DNA of 64,000 bases from Nocardioides pantholopis (GCF_003710085.1 NZ_CP033324.1:3659501-3723500), one strand, 5' to 3'. Shown: positions 17,812 to 25,997, numbered from the stretch's first letter. Notes: generated by a model from the sequence alone, not told the origin. Made by a program: numbers and translations.

Positions 17812-19302
17812 TCAGACCCGCTCGGGGGGCCGGGTGCCGCGCTCGCCGGCGTCGGTGAGCCGGGCCTCCTCGGCGGCCTGGGCCTCCAGCTGCGCGCGCC
17901 GCTCCTGGTCCGCGGCCGCCTGGGCGCTGTCGTACGCGCCGGGCTCGGAGACCAGGTCGGAGGTGCCGCCCTCGAGGCGGGCCAGCGCGCTGCGCGCGAA
18001 GATCTGCTGCTCGGTGGTGGTCCGCTCCGAACGGCCCCGGCCGATGAACGAGACCGCCCAGCGCAGCACCGCGGTCACCCGGTTCTTGAAGCCGGTCAGG
18101 TAGACGAGGTGGACCAGCAGCCACATCAGCCAGGCGAGCACCCCGCTGACCCGCAGCTTGCCGACCATCGCGACGGCGCGGAACCGGCTGATGATCGCCA
18201 TCGAGCCCTTGTCGAAGTACTTGAACGGACCCTGGGAGGGCTTGCCCTCGAGCCGGTTGTCGATCTCCTGCGCGGCGTACTTCGCCCCCTGGATCGCGAC
18301 CTGCGCGACGCCCGGGAGGTTGTCCAGGGCGATCATGTCGCCGACGACGAACACCTCGGGGTGGCCGGGGAGGGTCAGGTCGGGGTTCACGCCGATCCGC
18401 CCGGCGCGGTCCAGCGGCGCACCGGACTGCTCGGCGAGGGTCCGGCCCAGCGGGCTGGCCTGGACTCCGGCCGCCCAGATCTTGGTGACCGACTCGATGC
18501 GCTCGATCCGGTCGTCCTTGAACTTCATCTGCAGGCCGCGCTCGTCGACGTCGGTGACCATCGCGCCGAGGATCACCTCGACGCCGAGCTTCTCCAGCTC
18601 GCGCTTGGCCTTGGCGCCGAGCTTGGAGCCGAACGGCGGAAGCACCTGGGGGGCGGCGTCGACGAGGACGACCCGGGCCTGGTGGGTGTTGATGGCGCGG
18701 AAGTCGCGCTTGAGCGTGCGGTGCGCGAGCTCCGCGATCTGGCCGGCCATCTCCACACCGGTCGGGCCGGCACCGACGACCACGAACGTCAGCAGGTGGT
18801 CGACCGGCTCGCCGCGGCCGGCGGCCAGCTCCGCGAGCTCGAAGGCGCCGAAGATCCGCCCGCGCAGCTCCAGCGCGTCGTCGATGCTCTTCATGCCGGG
18901 GGCGAACTCGGCGAACTGGTCGTTGCCGAAGTACGACTGGCCCGCGCCCGCCGCCACGATCAGGGAGTCGTACGGCGAGACGGTCTCCCGGCCCAGGACG
19001 TGCGAGGTGACCAGCCGCTTCTCCAGGTCGATGTCGGTGACCTCGCCCAGGAGCACCTGGGCGTTCTCCTGCCCGGAGATGACCTCGCGGGTCGGGGGCG
19101 CGATCTCACCTTCGGAGAGGATCCCGGTCGCGACCTGGTAGAGCAGCGGCTGGAAGAGGTGGTGGGTCGTCTTGGCGACCACTGTGACGTCCACGTCGGA
19201 CCGGCGCAGCGCCTTGGTCCCGAACAGGCCACCGAACCCGGAGCCGATCACCACCACCTGGTGGCGTTGGTCCTGGTCACGTGCCTGGGAGCTGGCTGCC
19301 AT
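17812..19302 (-). CDS. ndh: Type II NADH:quinone dehydrogenase
   Basis: 496 aa. The FAD-binding GSGFGGLFG sits near the N-terminus, the NADH-binding GAGPTGVEMAG near residue 180, and VFVVGDM plus AIQGAKYAAQ complete the flavoprotein core. A hydrophobic C-terminal segment (LAWLMWLLVHLVYLTGFKNR) anchors it to the membrane, followed by a ~75-residue charged tail. It passes electrons from NADH to quinone without pumping protons and could supply the bd oxidase encoded at 6.6 kb. The ATG at 19302 follows AGGAAGG at 6 nt. Confidence 0.94.
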   Translation of the reverse strand: MAASSQARDQDQRHQVVVIGSGFGGLFGTKALRRSDVDVTVVAKTTHHLFQPLLYQVATGILSEGEIAPPTREVISGQENAQVLLGEVTDIDLEKRLVTSHVLGRETVSPYDSLIVAAGAGQSYFGNDQFAEFAPGMKSIDDALELRGRIFGAFELAELAAGRGEPVDHLLTFVVVGAGPTGVEMAGQIAELAHRTLKRDFRAINTHQARVVLVDAAPQVLPPFGSKLGAKAKRELEKLGVEVILGAMVTDVDERGLQMKFKDDRIERIESVTKIWAAGVQASPLGRTLAEQSGAPLDRAGRIGVNPDLTLPGHPEVFVVGDMIALDNLPGVAQVAIQGAKYAAQEIDNRLEGKPSQGPFKYFDKGSMAIISRFRAVAMVGKLRVSGVLAWLMWLLVHLVYLTGFKNRVTAVLRWAVSFIGRGRSERTTTEQQIFARSALARLEGGTSDLVSEPGAYDSAQAAADQERRAQLEAQAAEEARLTDAGERGTRPPERV

Positions 19303-19469
19303 GACGAGCCTTCCTACATCGAGTTCGAGGACGGATCCCGGAGCGGCAATTGTCTCGCTCCTCGCCCAGGTACCGCTAATCAAGTGCCCCGTCTGGTGGC
19401 TCACACACCCCGGACCGCGTCGCGCGGGTCGGGCCCGGGAGCGCACTGAACAAACTTCGCGACACCGGT

Positions 19470-19495
19470 GTTTGTCTCCCGCACTTCGAGGGTAA
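19470..19495 (+). promoter_or_regulatory. SigB/SigF-type promoter upstream of the RsbW-like gene
   Basis: GTTT (19470-19473), 16 nt, then GGGTAA (19490-19495) matches the known mycobacterial SigF pattern GTTT-N15-17-GGGTA. It lies 55 bp before the GTG of the RsbW-like gene on the same strand. The sigma factor at 22846 belongs to this class, so the anti-sigma-type gene may be under its own sigma factor, as in other partner-switching operons. Confidence 0.6.
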
Positions 19496-19549
19496 ACGGC
19501 ACAAGAATGTCGGACGTTCCCGTCCCGCCCTGATCCAGGAGCCCTGCCC

Positions 19550-20602
19550 GTGCCGTTGAACCGGCCTGCCCTGCTGTTGGGCACTGGTCCCCGAGGGGTT
19601 CAGGACGCGCGCCGGTGGGTGGTACGCACCTTCGAGGACATCGGCCGCGACGACCTGCTCGAGTGCGCCGAGCTCGGGGTCTCCGAGCTGGTCACCAACG
19701 CGCTCCTCCACGGTGCGCCGCCGATCCAGGTGCGCGTGCGAGGCACCGCCGAGCACCCCCGGGTCGAGGTCCGCGACGGCTCCCGGGACCGACCGGTGCT
19801 CCCGGTGGAGCCCGAGGACGAGGACGACTTCCTGCTCACCTTCGGCCGCGGCCTGAGCATCGTGGCCCGCTGCGCCGACGCCTGGGGCGCGGAGATCGAG
19901 GAGGACGGCAAGACCGTCTGGTTCGCCCCGGCGGCCGCCTTCGCCGAGGACGCCGGCGTGCCAGGGGTCATCACCGGCGACGAGCAGGCCCCGGTCGAGC
20001 CCCCCGAGGACCCGGTCACGGTCGTGGTCCACGACATCCCGCTGGACCTGTACGCCGGGTTCCAGCGGCACTTCCGCGAGCTGCGCCGCGAGGTCCGGCT
20101 GCTGGCGCTGGCCCACCAGAACGACTACCCGCTGGCCCAGGACCTCTCCGAGCTGTTCTCCGCCCTCGACCGGCACCTGCGCGACGGGGTCGGCCTCGGC
20201 GGGTTCGACGAGCCGGCCGCCGGCGAGAAGGCGAGCGCCGGCCTGGAGGTCACGGTCTCGCGCAACGACACCCGCACCATGGCGCGCTTCATCGACATGA
20301 TCGACCTCGCCGACGAGTTCTGCCGCCAGCAGCGGCTGCTGTCCCTGGCCCGGACCGAGGAGCAGCGCACCTTCCAACAGTGGTACCTCGGCGAGTTCGT
20401 GCGCCAGGGCCGCGGCGAGCCGCCGCGGCCGTGGAGCGCCGTCGCGCCCGAACACCGCGAGCCGCCCAGCCAGGCCGACCAGGCCGAGCGGGCCGGGCGT
20501 CACGGGGACGACGGCCTGGCCGGCCACGGCGCGGCCCAGCCGGACGACGCCCGGTCGGCCCCTCCGGGCTCGGCGCCCGGCCGTCACAGCAGCGTGTCCT
20601 GA
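19550..20602 (+). CDS. RsbW-like HATPase with an extra helical C-terminal domain
   Basis: 350 aa. Residues about 10-125 form a HATPase_c_2 domain with the N-box ELGVSELVTNALLHG, the DGSRDRPVL region and the lid FGRGLSIVARCADAWG, as in anti-sigma/serine kinases of the RsbW/SpoIIAB type. Residues about 150-285 are a mostly helical domain I do not recognise (QRHFRELRREVRLLALAHQN and RFIDMIDLADEFCRQQRLL). The last ~60 residues are disordered. The GTG at 19550 follows AGGAG, with a SigF-type promoter upstream. It may hold the sigma factor encoded at 22846 or be a stand-alone regulator. Confidence 0.8.
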   Translation: MPLNRPALLLGTGPRGVQDARRWVVRTFEDIGRDDLLECAELGVSELVTNALLHGAPPIQVRVRGTAEHPRVEVRDGSRDRPVLPVEPEDEDDFLLTFGRGLSIVARCADAWGAEIEEDGKTVWFAPAAAFAEDAGVPGVITGDEQAPVEPPEDPVTVVVHDIPLDLYAGFQRHFRELRREVRLLALAHQNDYPLAQDLSELFSALDRHLRDGVGLGGFDEPAAGEKASAGLEVTVSRNDTRTMARFIDMIDLADEFCRQQRLLSLARTEEQRTFQQWYLGEFVRQGRGEPPRPWSAVAPEHREPPSQADQAERAGRHGDDGLAGHGAAQPDDARSAPPGSAPGRHSSVS

Positions 20603-20613
20603 CCCGCGCCTCC

Positions 20614-20655
20614 CCGTCAGCCGGAGCCCGTCAGCCGGAGCCGGTCAGCCGTAGC
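20614..20655. repeat. 14-bp tandem repeat covering the metallopeptidase stop codon
   Basis: Two identical units CCGTCAGCCGGAGC (20614-20627, 20628-20641) and a third with two changes (20642-20655). The third unit contains the minus-strand stop codon (TCA at 20645-20647) and the last codons of the metallopeptidase gene; the first two are copies lying past the stop. Confidence 0.85.
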
Positions 20656-21010
20656 CGAGCTCGTGCAGCCGATCGTCGTCGATCCCGAAGTGGTGGGCGA
20701 CCTCGTGCACGACGGTGATCCGCACCTCCTCGACCAGCTCCTCCTCCGAGGAGCACAGGTCGAGCAGCGGTCCCCGGAAGATGAAGATCCGGTCCGGGAG
20801 CCCGCCCAGCACCGTGCTGTCCCGCTCGGTCAGCGCGACCCCCTCGTAGAGGCCGAGCAGGTCGGCGGGCTCGCCCGGGGGCGGGGACTCCTCGACCAGC
20901 ACCACGACATTGCGGACCAGGCGGGCCAGCTCGTCGGGGATCTCGTCGAGCGCGGCGTCGACGAGCCGGTCGAAGCGCACGGGGTCCATCTCGATCGGCA
21001 CGCCGGCCAT
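20645..21010 (-). CDS. Minimal zincin-type metallopeptidase
   Basis: 121 aa. The family signature is the C-terminal VVHEVAHHFGIDDDRLHELG, an HExxH zinc site with a downstream Asp, preceded by a strand pair (DRIFIFRGPLLDLC). It is cytoplasmic: no signal or membrane segment. Proteins of this size are widespread in actinobacteria but their substrate is unknown. The start is uncertain: ATG 21010, GTG 21001 (best spacing from GGGAGG) and ATG 20989 are all in frame. Confidence 0.82.
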   Translation of the reverse strand: MAGVPIEMDPVRFDRLVDAALDEIPDELARLVRNVVVLVEESPPPGEPADLLGLYEGVALTERDSTVLGGLPDRIFIFRGPLLDLCSSEEELVEEVRITVVHEVAHHFGIDDDRLHELGYG

Positions 21011-21039
21011 CCTCCCGCACCCGGCCCGGACGCACGAAA

Positions 21040-21065
21040 CGCCCCGGATCAAAGGATCCGGGGCG
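21040..21065 (-). terminator. Rho-independent-type terminator after tRNA-Asp
   Basis: A perfect 11-bp stem, CGCCCCGGATC (21040-21050) with its complement at 21055-21065 and loop AAAG, lies 20 bp past the tRNA-Asp 3' end. On the minus strand it is followed by GTTTCGTG. It also falls just before the metallopeptidase start, so that gene must have its own promoter or be read through. Confidence 0.75.
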
Positions 21066-21084
21066 TCTCGTTTCGTCTCTGCTG

Positions 21085-21158
21085 CGACCCCGACGGGACT
21101 CGAACCCGCGGCCTCCGCCGTGACAGGGCGGCGCGCTAACCAACTGCGCTACGGGGCC
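21085..21158 (-). tRNA. tRNA-Asp (anticodon GTC)
   Basis: Acceptor GGCCCCG pairs with CGGGGTC (one G-U); D arm GCGC/GCGC; anticodon stem CCGCC/GGCGG around CTGTCAC (anticodon GTC); T arm CGGG-TTCGAGT-CCCG region. The discriminator base is G, as expected for tRNA-Asp. Confidence 0.97.
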
Positions 21159-21265
21159 AGTGCTACGAACCGCTGTGCGGCCGAGCGATGGAACAGTAAC
21201 TTACCGATGGCCCGCAGTCCCAATCGAGGGTCCCGGCGACTCCCGGGAGCATGCTTGCGGCCAGG

Positions 21266-21613
21266 TCAGGCGGACCGCGGCGCGTACATGATCACCGCGA
21301 CACCGACCAGGCACACCAGGGCCCCGGCGACGTCGTACCGGTCCGGACGGAACCCGTCCAGAGCCATCCCCCAGGCCAGCGAGCCGGCGACGAAGACTCC
21401 GCCGTACGCCGCCAGGATCCGTCCGAAGCTGGCGTCGGGCTGGAGGGTGGCCACGAACCCGTAGACCCCGAGCGCGACCACGCCCGCGCCGATCCAGATC
21501 CAGCCCCGGTGCTCGCGCACGCCCTGCCAGATCAGCCAGGCGCCACCGATCTCCGCGACCGCGGCAGCGACGAACAGGGCCAGGGAGCGCACCACGTCGA
21601 GAGGACCGTCCAC
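21266..21613 (-). CDS. YnfA/UPF0060-type small membrane protein
   Basis: 115 aa, four predicted membrane helices that fill nearly the whole chain: [56 protein letters not shown] and [17 protein letters not shown]. The [11 protein letters not shown] motif with Glu in helix 1 and the [13 protein letters not shown] segment are diagnostic for UPF0060, a relative of the drug/metabolite transporters. The cargo is unknown. GTG start at 21613; the lipoprotein gene is divergent 52 bp away. Confidence 0.88.
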   Translation of the reverse strand: MDGPLDVVRSLALFVAAAVAEIGGAWLIWQGVREHRGWIWIGAGVVALGVYGFVATLQPDASFGRILAAYGGVFVAGSLAWGMALDGFRPDRYDVAGALVCLVGVAVIMYAPRSA

Positions 21614-21665
21614 GCGGCCAGTGTGGCAGCACCGCCCGGACCGGCCTCCTTGGCAGGATGACGCC

Positions 21666-22283
21666 ATGCGCCGTCCCCGCCTGCTGGCCCTCCCCACCCC
21701 CGCCCTGGCCGCCCCCGCCCTGGCCGCCCTCGTCCTGGCGACCGTCCTGACCGCGTGCGGCGGCGACAGCGACGGCGACACGGGTGGCGACAGCGCAGCG
21801 GACCCGACGCCCACCGTCTCGAGCACCCCCACCCCGAGCACCACCACACCCCCCGCCCCGACGCCCAGCACCTCGGCGCCGGCCCCGGCGACGTCCTCGA
21901 CACCGTCCGGCCCGTCGGAGCCGACTGCGCCCAGCGGCACCCCGGCGCCCAGCCCCCCTGCTCCCGCCGAGACTCCCGCCTCCGACCCCGCGCTGCGCGT
22001 CGCCGCCCAGGCGTACGCCGACGCGTTCCTCACCGGCGACGCCCCGGCCGCCTTCGACCTGCTCTCCGAGCGCTGCAAGGACACCGTCGACATGGTGGCC
22101 TTCGGCGACGAGGCGATCGCGGCCGGCCAGAAGTACGGCAGCCCGCAGCCGATCTCGAGCTACGACGCCAAGGTCGCCGGCGAGAGCGCCACGCTGACCT
22201 ACCGGTTCACCGGCAACGCCCCGGCCCACCGGCGCCAGCCGTGGGTGCGCGAGCAGGGGTTCTGGCACCTCGACGAGTGCTGA
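21666..22283 (+). CDS. Lipoprotein with Pro/Thr/Ser linker and NTF2-like C-terminus
   Basis: 205 aa. The N-terminus is a lipoprotein signal (lipobox VLTAC, Cys at about residue 31). Residues about 35-110 are a low-complexity Pro/Thr/Ser/Ala linker that would span the cell wall. The last ~95 residues ([20 protein letters not shown] to the end) look like a SnoaL/NTF2-type fold, a pattern seen in many actinobacterial lipoproteins. It ends with a conserved-looking FWHLDEC. No specific function can be given. tRNA-Glu lies downstream on the other strand. Confidence 0.8.
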   Translation: MRRPRLLALPTPALAAPALAALVLATVLTACGGDSDGDTGGDSAADPTPTVSSTPTPSTTTPPAPTPSTSAPAPATSSTPSGPSEPTAPSGTPAPSPPAPAETPASDPALRVAAQAYADAFLTGDAPAAFDLLSERCKDTVDMVAFGDEAIAAGQKYGSPQPISSYDAKVAGESATLTYRFTGNAPAHRRQPWVREQGFWHLDEC

Positions 22284-22301
22284 GCCCTCCGGAGCACGCA
22301 G

Positions 22302-22374
22302 TACCCCCAACGGGATTCGAACCCGTGCTACCGCCGTGAAAGGGCGGGGTCCTGGGCCGCTAGACGATGGGGGC
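22302..22374 (-). tRNA. tRNA-Glu (anticodon TTC)
   Basis: Acceptor GCCCCCA pairs with TGGGGGT; anticodon stem CCGCC/GGCGG around CTTTCAC (anticodon TTC); T arm ACGGG-TTCGAAT-CCCGT. The discriminator base is A. The sequence is close to the usual actinobacterial tRNA-Glu. Confidence 0.97.
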
Positions 22375-22488
22375 CGGACTGGGCAGCAGCATAGGGGCAG
22401 GCCGATCGGCTCCCCAACCCGCCACCCACGGCCCGGGACCCGGAATTCGGCCCGCCGCGATCGACTCCTGTATGGTTTCGACTCGCTC

Positions 22489-22562
22489 GGGCAGGTAGCT
22501 CAGTTGGTACGAGCGTCCGCCTGAAAAGTGGAAGGTCGGCGGTTCGACCCCGCCCCTGCCCA
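22489..22562 (+). tRNA. tRNA-Phe (anticodon GAA)
   Basis: Acceptor GGGCAGG pairs with CCTGCCC; D stem GCTC/GAGC; anticodon stem TCCGC/GTGGA around CTGAAAA (anticodon GAA); T arm GGCGG-TTCGACC-CCGCC. The discriminator base is A. A TATGGT element about 13 bp upstream, with TCGACT further up, looks like its own promoter. Confidence 0.96.
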
Positions 22563-22589
22563 CGAGCACCGCAGGTCCCTGGCCTGCGT

Positions 22590-22627
22590 GATCGCCCCCA
22601 CCGGTTCCCGGCGGGGGCGATCTGCTT
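22590..22627 (+). terminator. Rho-independent terminator after tRNA-Phe
   Basis: Two 15-nt arms (22590-22604 and 22608-22622) pair at 14 of 15 positions around a TTC loop and are followed by TGCTTTTCC. The hairpin starts 28 bp after the tRNA and is the clearest stem-plus-T-run terminator in the window. Confidence 0.85.
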
Positions 22628-22729
22628 TTCCGGTCCCACCCCTGGGGGTGTTGAGGGCTAGACCAGTCGGTGACACAGTCGAGGTCCGGTGCTGAGCCAC
22701 GGCGCCGGACCGGCCCCCGAGGACCCTTC

Positions 22730-22849
22730 GTGACCGACGATGCTCCCGGCACCTCCGCCGACAGCCACTTCCCTCCGGCCGCCGTCCCCGGCGCCGCACC
22801 CCTGATCCAGACACCGCCCCCGACGACCGAGTCGGTGGTTCGGCGGTGA
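22730..22849 (+). CDS. 39-codon leader reading frame coupled to the sigma factor gene
   Basis: GTG at 22730 with GAGGA about 7 nt upstream opens a 39-codon frame ending in TGA at 22847-22849, which overlaps the sigma-factor GTG by 4 nt (GTGA). The peptide is Pro/Ala/Thr-rich (AAVPGAAPLIQTPPPTTES) without a recognisable domain. The overlap and the lack of a good ribosome-binding site for the sigma gene suggest translational coupling. It may equally be a chance frame in the 5' leader. Confidence 0.4.
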   Translation: MTDDAPGTSADSHFPPAAVPGAAPLIQTPPPTTESVVRR

Positions 22850-23652
22850 CGGCCGTCCAGACCGCCCGCACTCCCCAGAACGAGCGCGCGCTCGGCCGCG
22901 CCGAGCGCTCCACCCGGACGGCGGCGCTGCTGCGGGAGGTTGCCGGCTGCTCCGACGAGGTCCGACGACGCGAGCTGCTGGACGAGGTCATCGTCCTCAA
23001 CCGCGGGGTCGCGGAGTCCGTGGCCTCGCGCTACCGCAACCGCGGGGTCTCGCTCGACGACCTCCACCAGGTGGCCTACCTCGGCCTGACCCGGGCCGTG
23101 TTCCGCTACGACGCCGACCGCGCCGAGGACCTGCTCACCTATGCGGTCCCGACGATCCGGGGCGAGATCCAGCGGCACTTCCGCGACCACGGCTGGGCGA
23201 TCCGGCCGACCCGGCGGGTCCAGGAGCTCCAGGGCCGCGTGAACCATGCGATCGAGCGGCTCGCGCAGGAGCTCGGCCGCGATCCCACCCACGACGAGGT
23301 CCGGGCCGACCTGGGCGTCTCCCGCGAGGACTACGACCAGGCCACGGGCGCGTTCGGCTGCTTCCAGCCGATCTCCCTGGACCGGCCGGCCACGACCAGC
23401 TCGCCGACCTCGATCGGCGAGCTCCTCGGCGAGGACCAGTCCGTCGGCGCCGCCGAGGCGCGCACGGTGCTGCGGCCCGTGCTCCGGAACCTCTCCGAGC
23501 GCGACCGCCGGATCCTCTACCTGCGCTTCTTCGAGGACCGCACCCAGGAGGAGATCGGCCGGGACCTCGGGGTCACGCAGATGCAGGTGTCCCGGCTGCT
23601 CAAGCGGATCCTGCTGGAGCTGCGGGGCCAGATCGACGAGCCGGTCGGCTGA
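22846..23652 (+). CDS. SigB/SigF-type general-stress sigma factor
   Basis: 268 aa. Region 2 (about 45-115: DDLHQVAYLGLTRAVFRYD, then LTYAVPTIRGEIQRHFRDHG) is that of the SigB/SigF/SigG group; region 3 follows (ELGRDPTHDEVRADLGVS) and region 4 ends the protein (QEEIGRDLGVTQMQVSRLLK). Members are held by RsbW-type kinases and recognise GTTT/GGGTA promoters. One such promoter lies 3.3 kb away at 19470. The GTG at 22846 overlaps the stop of a 39-codon leader frame. The HQVAY segment departs from the usual VQVGY. Confidence 0.92.
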   Translation: MTAVQTARTPQNERALGRAERSTRTAALLREVAGCSDEVRRRELLDEVIVLNRGVAESVASRYRNRGVSLDDLHQVAYLGLTRAVFRYDADRAEDLLTYAVPTIRGEIQRHFRDHGWAIRPTRRVQELQGRVNHAIERLAQELGRDPTHDEVRADLGVSREDYDQATGAFGCFQPISLDRPATTSSPTSIGELLGEDQSVGAAEARTVLRPVLRNLSERDRRILYLRFFEDRTQEEIGRDLGVTQMQVSRLLKRILLELRGQIDEPVG

Positions 23653-23676
23653 CGCCGCGGCGCCGCTGACCGACGC

Positions 23677-24885
23677 TCAGGCGGTGCCGCCGGCGAACCG
23701 CCGGACCATCAGCCGGGCGACCTCGCGGAGCTTGACGTGCTCGGAGCTGGCCAGGGCGACGAGGTGGTCGAAGGCCTCCTCGGGCCCACACCCCTGCTGA
23801 GCCATCACGATGCCCTTCGCCTGGTCGATGTCCGAGCGCGAGGTCAGCGCCCGCTGCAGGTCGTCGGCGGCGCGGCGCAGCTCCTCCTCCAGGTCGAGCT
23901 CCTGCAGCAGGCCCCGCACCGTGATCGCGAGCAGCTCGGCCAGCTCCAGCAGGCGCCCGTCCACCCCGGCCTCGAGCCGGTAGGCGCTCAGGACCCCGCG
24001 CACGCGGTCCTCCCCCACCATCGGCACCGCGACGACGCCGCCGACCGGAGCGGGAGCGGCGTCGGCCAGCGCGGGCCAGCGGGTGTCGCGGTGCACGTCC
24101 TCGACCCAGACCAGCTCGCCCTCGCGGAAGGCCGTGGCCGCCGGCCCCTCCCCGGCCAGCAGCTGCGCACCGTCCATCGCCTGCGCCACCTGCGACGTCG
24201 ACGCGACCAGGTCGGGCCGCTCGGGAGGGCCGAGCTGGATGGTCACGTCCACGAGCGGGCCGAGCACGTCACCGCAGGCCAGGGCCGCCTCCTGGACCAG
24301 CTCTGCCGCAGTGCGGCCCTCGGCCTCGATCGCGGCCAGGCGCCGCAGCCCCTCCGAGAGCGGCTGCGCCTCGTCGACGCCGCTGGCGTGGTCGGAGGTC
24401 ACCAGCAGCCAGCTCACCGTGCCCTCCGCGACGTCCAGCGGCGTGAGCGAGACGGTCACCGCGACGGCATGCCCGGACCGGGTCAGGAGCCGCCCGGCCC
24501 GCCGGGTGCCGGACGGCTCCGCGCCGACCCCGGCCAGCAGCTCCTGGAGCCCCGTGCGGTCCTCGGCGGAGAAGAACGCGAAGACCGCCCTGCCCTCCAG
24601 CTGGGCCGGGTGCCGGCCGGCCAGCACGGCCGCGGCCGCGTTGACGGCGCGGACGGCGCCGTACCGGTCGGTGATCAGCACCGGGACCGGAAGCCGGCTG
24701 AGCAGGCGCTCGTGCTGGACCTGCTGGAGCGACTGCTGGTGCAGGAGCCTGGCGATCTGCTCGCGGGGCGTCCGCCGGCCGGGACCCTCCTCCCGCAGGT
24801 CGAGCAGGTCGTCGTCGTCGAGCGGCGCCACCGGGCTCCCGGCAGTCCGGTCGGCCGCTGCGCCGGCGTGGAATCGTGAGCCCAT
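23677..24885 (-). CDS. PAS-GAF-ANTAR regulator
   Basis: 402 aa. A PAS domain (about 60-165: LPVPVLITDRYGAVRAVNAAA), a GAF domain (about 180-325: WVEDVHRDTRWPALA and GVVAVPMVGEDRVRGVLSAY) and a C-terminal ANTAR domain (about 335-395: DIDQAKGIVMAQQGCGPEEA). ANTAR domains bind paired hexaloop RNA hairpins and block transcription termination, so this protein likely tunes RNA targets in response to a small molecule or redox cue. It is convergent with the sigma factor gene, 24 bp apart, and divergent from the SDR gene. Confidence 0.9.
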   Translation of the reverse strand: MGSRFHAGAAADRTAGSPVAPLDDDDLLDLREEGPGRRTPREQIARLLHQQSLQQVQHERLLSRLPVPVLITDRYGAVRAVNAAAAVLAGRHPAQLEGRAVFAFFSAEDRTGLQELLAGVGAEPSGTRRAGRLLTRSGHAVAVTVSLTPLDVAEGTVSWLLVTSDHASGVDEAQPLSEGLRRLAAIEAEGRTAAELVQEAALACGDVLGPLVDVTIQLGPPERPDLVASTSQVAQAMDGAQLLAGEGPAATAFREGELVWVEDVHRDTRWPALADAAPAPVGGVVAVPMVGEDRVRGVLSAYRLEAGVDGRLLELAELLAITVRGLLQELDLEEELRRAADDLQRALTSRSDIDQAKGIVMAQQGCGPEEAFDHLVALASSEHVKLREVARLMVRRFAGGTA

Positions 24886-24983
24886 CCCTTCCGATTCCCC
24901 GTCGCCGGTCGCGCCATTCGTGCCCCGGCGCCCGGCCGGCGGGCCTCGAGGCGTACGCCGGGAGCGGAGGGGTACCCCGCGCC

Positions 24984-25997
24984 GTGAGCGGACGGACCGA
25001 CGTGGCGGGCAGCCGGATCGTGGTGACCGGCGGCGCCGGGTTCGTCGGCTCCTGGCTCTGCGAGCGGCTCGTCGCCGACGGCGCGTCGGTGGTCTGCGTG
25101 GACTCCTTCGTCACCGGCCGCCCCGAGAACGTCGCGGGCCTGCGCGGCCACCCCGGGTTCGAGCTGGTGCACGCGGACCTGTGCGCCGGCCTGCCCGTCG
25201 AGGGCCCGGTCGACGGGATCCTGCACCTGGCCTCGCCGGCGTCCCCCGCGCACTACCTGCGCCACCCGCTGGAGACGCTGCGGGTCGGCAGCGAAGGCAC
25301 CCGACACGCCCTCGAGCTCGCCGACCGGCACGACGCCCGGTTCCTGCTCGCCTCGACCTCGGAGGTCTACGGGGACCCCGAGCAGCACCCCCAGAGCGAG
25401 GACTACTGGGGGCACGTGAACCCGGTCGGCCCGCGCAGCGTGTACGACGAGGCGAAGCGGTACGCCGAGGCGCTCACCGCCGCCTACCGGCGCGCCCGCG
25501 GCACCGACACCGCGATCGCCCGGATCTTCAACACCTACGGGCCGCGGATGAGCACCGACGACGGACGGATGGTGCCCACCTTCGTCGACCAGGCGCTGGC
25601 CGGGCGCCCGCTCACGGTCGCCGGCGACGGCAGTCAGACCCGCTCGCTGTGCTACGTCTCCGACACCGTCGACGGCCTGGTGTGCCTGTTCGCCTCCGGC
25701 CAGCCGGGCCCGCTGAACCTCGGCAGCGAGGACGAGGTCACCGTGCTCGACCTCGCCGAGGCCGTCCGCGCGGTGGTCGGGTCCGGCTCGGCGATCCGGT
25801 TCGTCGACCTGCCCGAGGACGACCCGCGGCGCCGCCGGCCCGACCTGACCCGGTGCCGGGAGCTGCTGGGCTGGGAGCCGCGAGTGCCGGTGGCGGACGG
25901 TCTCGCGCGCACCGTCGCCTGGATGCGCGGGGAGCTCAGCTCCCGAGCGGAAGTCCCGACCGGAGCGAGGCCCGGCGGACGACGTCGGGCACGGTGA
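24984..25997 (+). CDS. SDR-family UDP-glucuronate decarboxylase-like protein (UDP-xylose synthase type)
   Basis: 337 aa. NAD-binding GGAGFVGSWLCERL, the UXS-type blocks HLASPASPAHYLRHPLETL, STSEVYGDP, HPQSEDYWGHVNP and RIFNTYGPRM, and the catalytic YDEAK (YxxxK) place it with UDP-glucuronate decarboxylases, which make UDP-xylose. The invariant YDEGK is YDEAK here. GTG 24984 is preceded by GGAGGGG; an upstream in-frame start adds a non-homologous leader. Its substrate would come from UDP-glucose dehydrogenase, of which only a remnant (34409) is in this locus. Its 3' end overlaps the convergent GT9 gene by 62 bp. Confidence 0.85.
   Translation: MSGRTDVAGSRIVVTGGAGFVGSWLCERLVADGASVVCVDSFVTGRPENVAGLRGHPGFELVHADLCAGLPVEGPVDGILHLASPASPAHYLRHPLETLRVGSEGTRHALELADRHDARFLLASTSEVYGDPEQHPQSEDYWGHVNPVGPRSVYDEAKRYAEALTAAYRRARGTDTAIARIFNTYGPRMSTDDGRMVPTFVDQALAGRPLTVAGDGSQTRSLCYVSDTVDGLVCLFASGQPGPLNLGSEDEVTVLDLAEAVRAVVGSGSAIRFVDLPEDDPRRRRPDLTRCRELLGWEPRVPVADGLARTVAWMRGELSSRAEVPTGARPGGRRRAR

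Noticed and set aside
17798-17845. Terminator hairpin between the thioesterase and ndh
   Set aside because: Only a 5-bp stem (CGGGT/ACCCG) could be found, too weak to call in such GC-rich sequence.
22360-23292. Long minus-strand frame across tRNA-Glu, tRNA-Phe and the sigma factor
   Set aside because: It crosses two tRNA genes and lies antisense to a well-conserved sigma factor; no domain is recognisable.
24984-25997. SDR as the missing ADP-heptose epimerase HldD
   Set aside because: The motifs (HLASPASP, STSEVYGDP, HPQSEDYWGHVNP) are those of UDP-glucuronate decarboxylases; HldD-type signatures are not seen.
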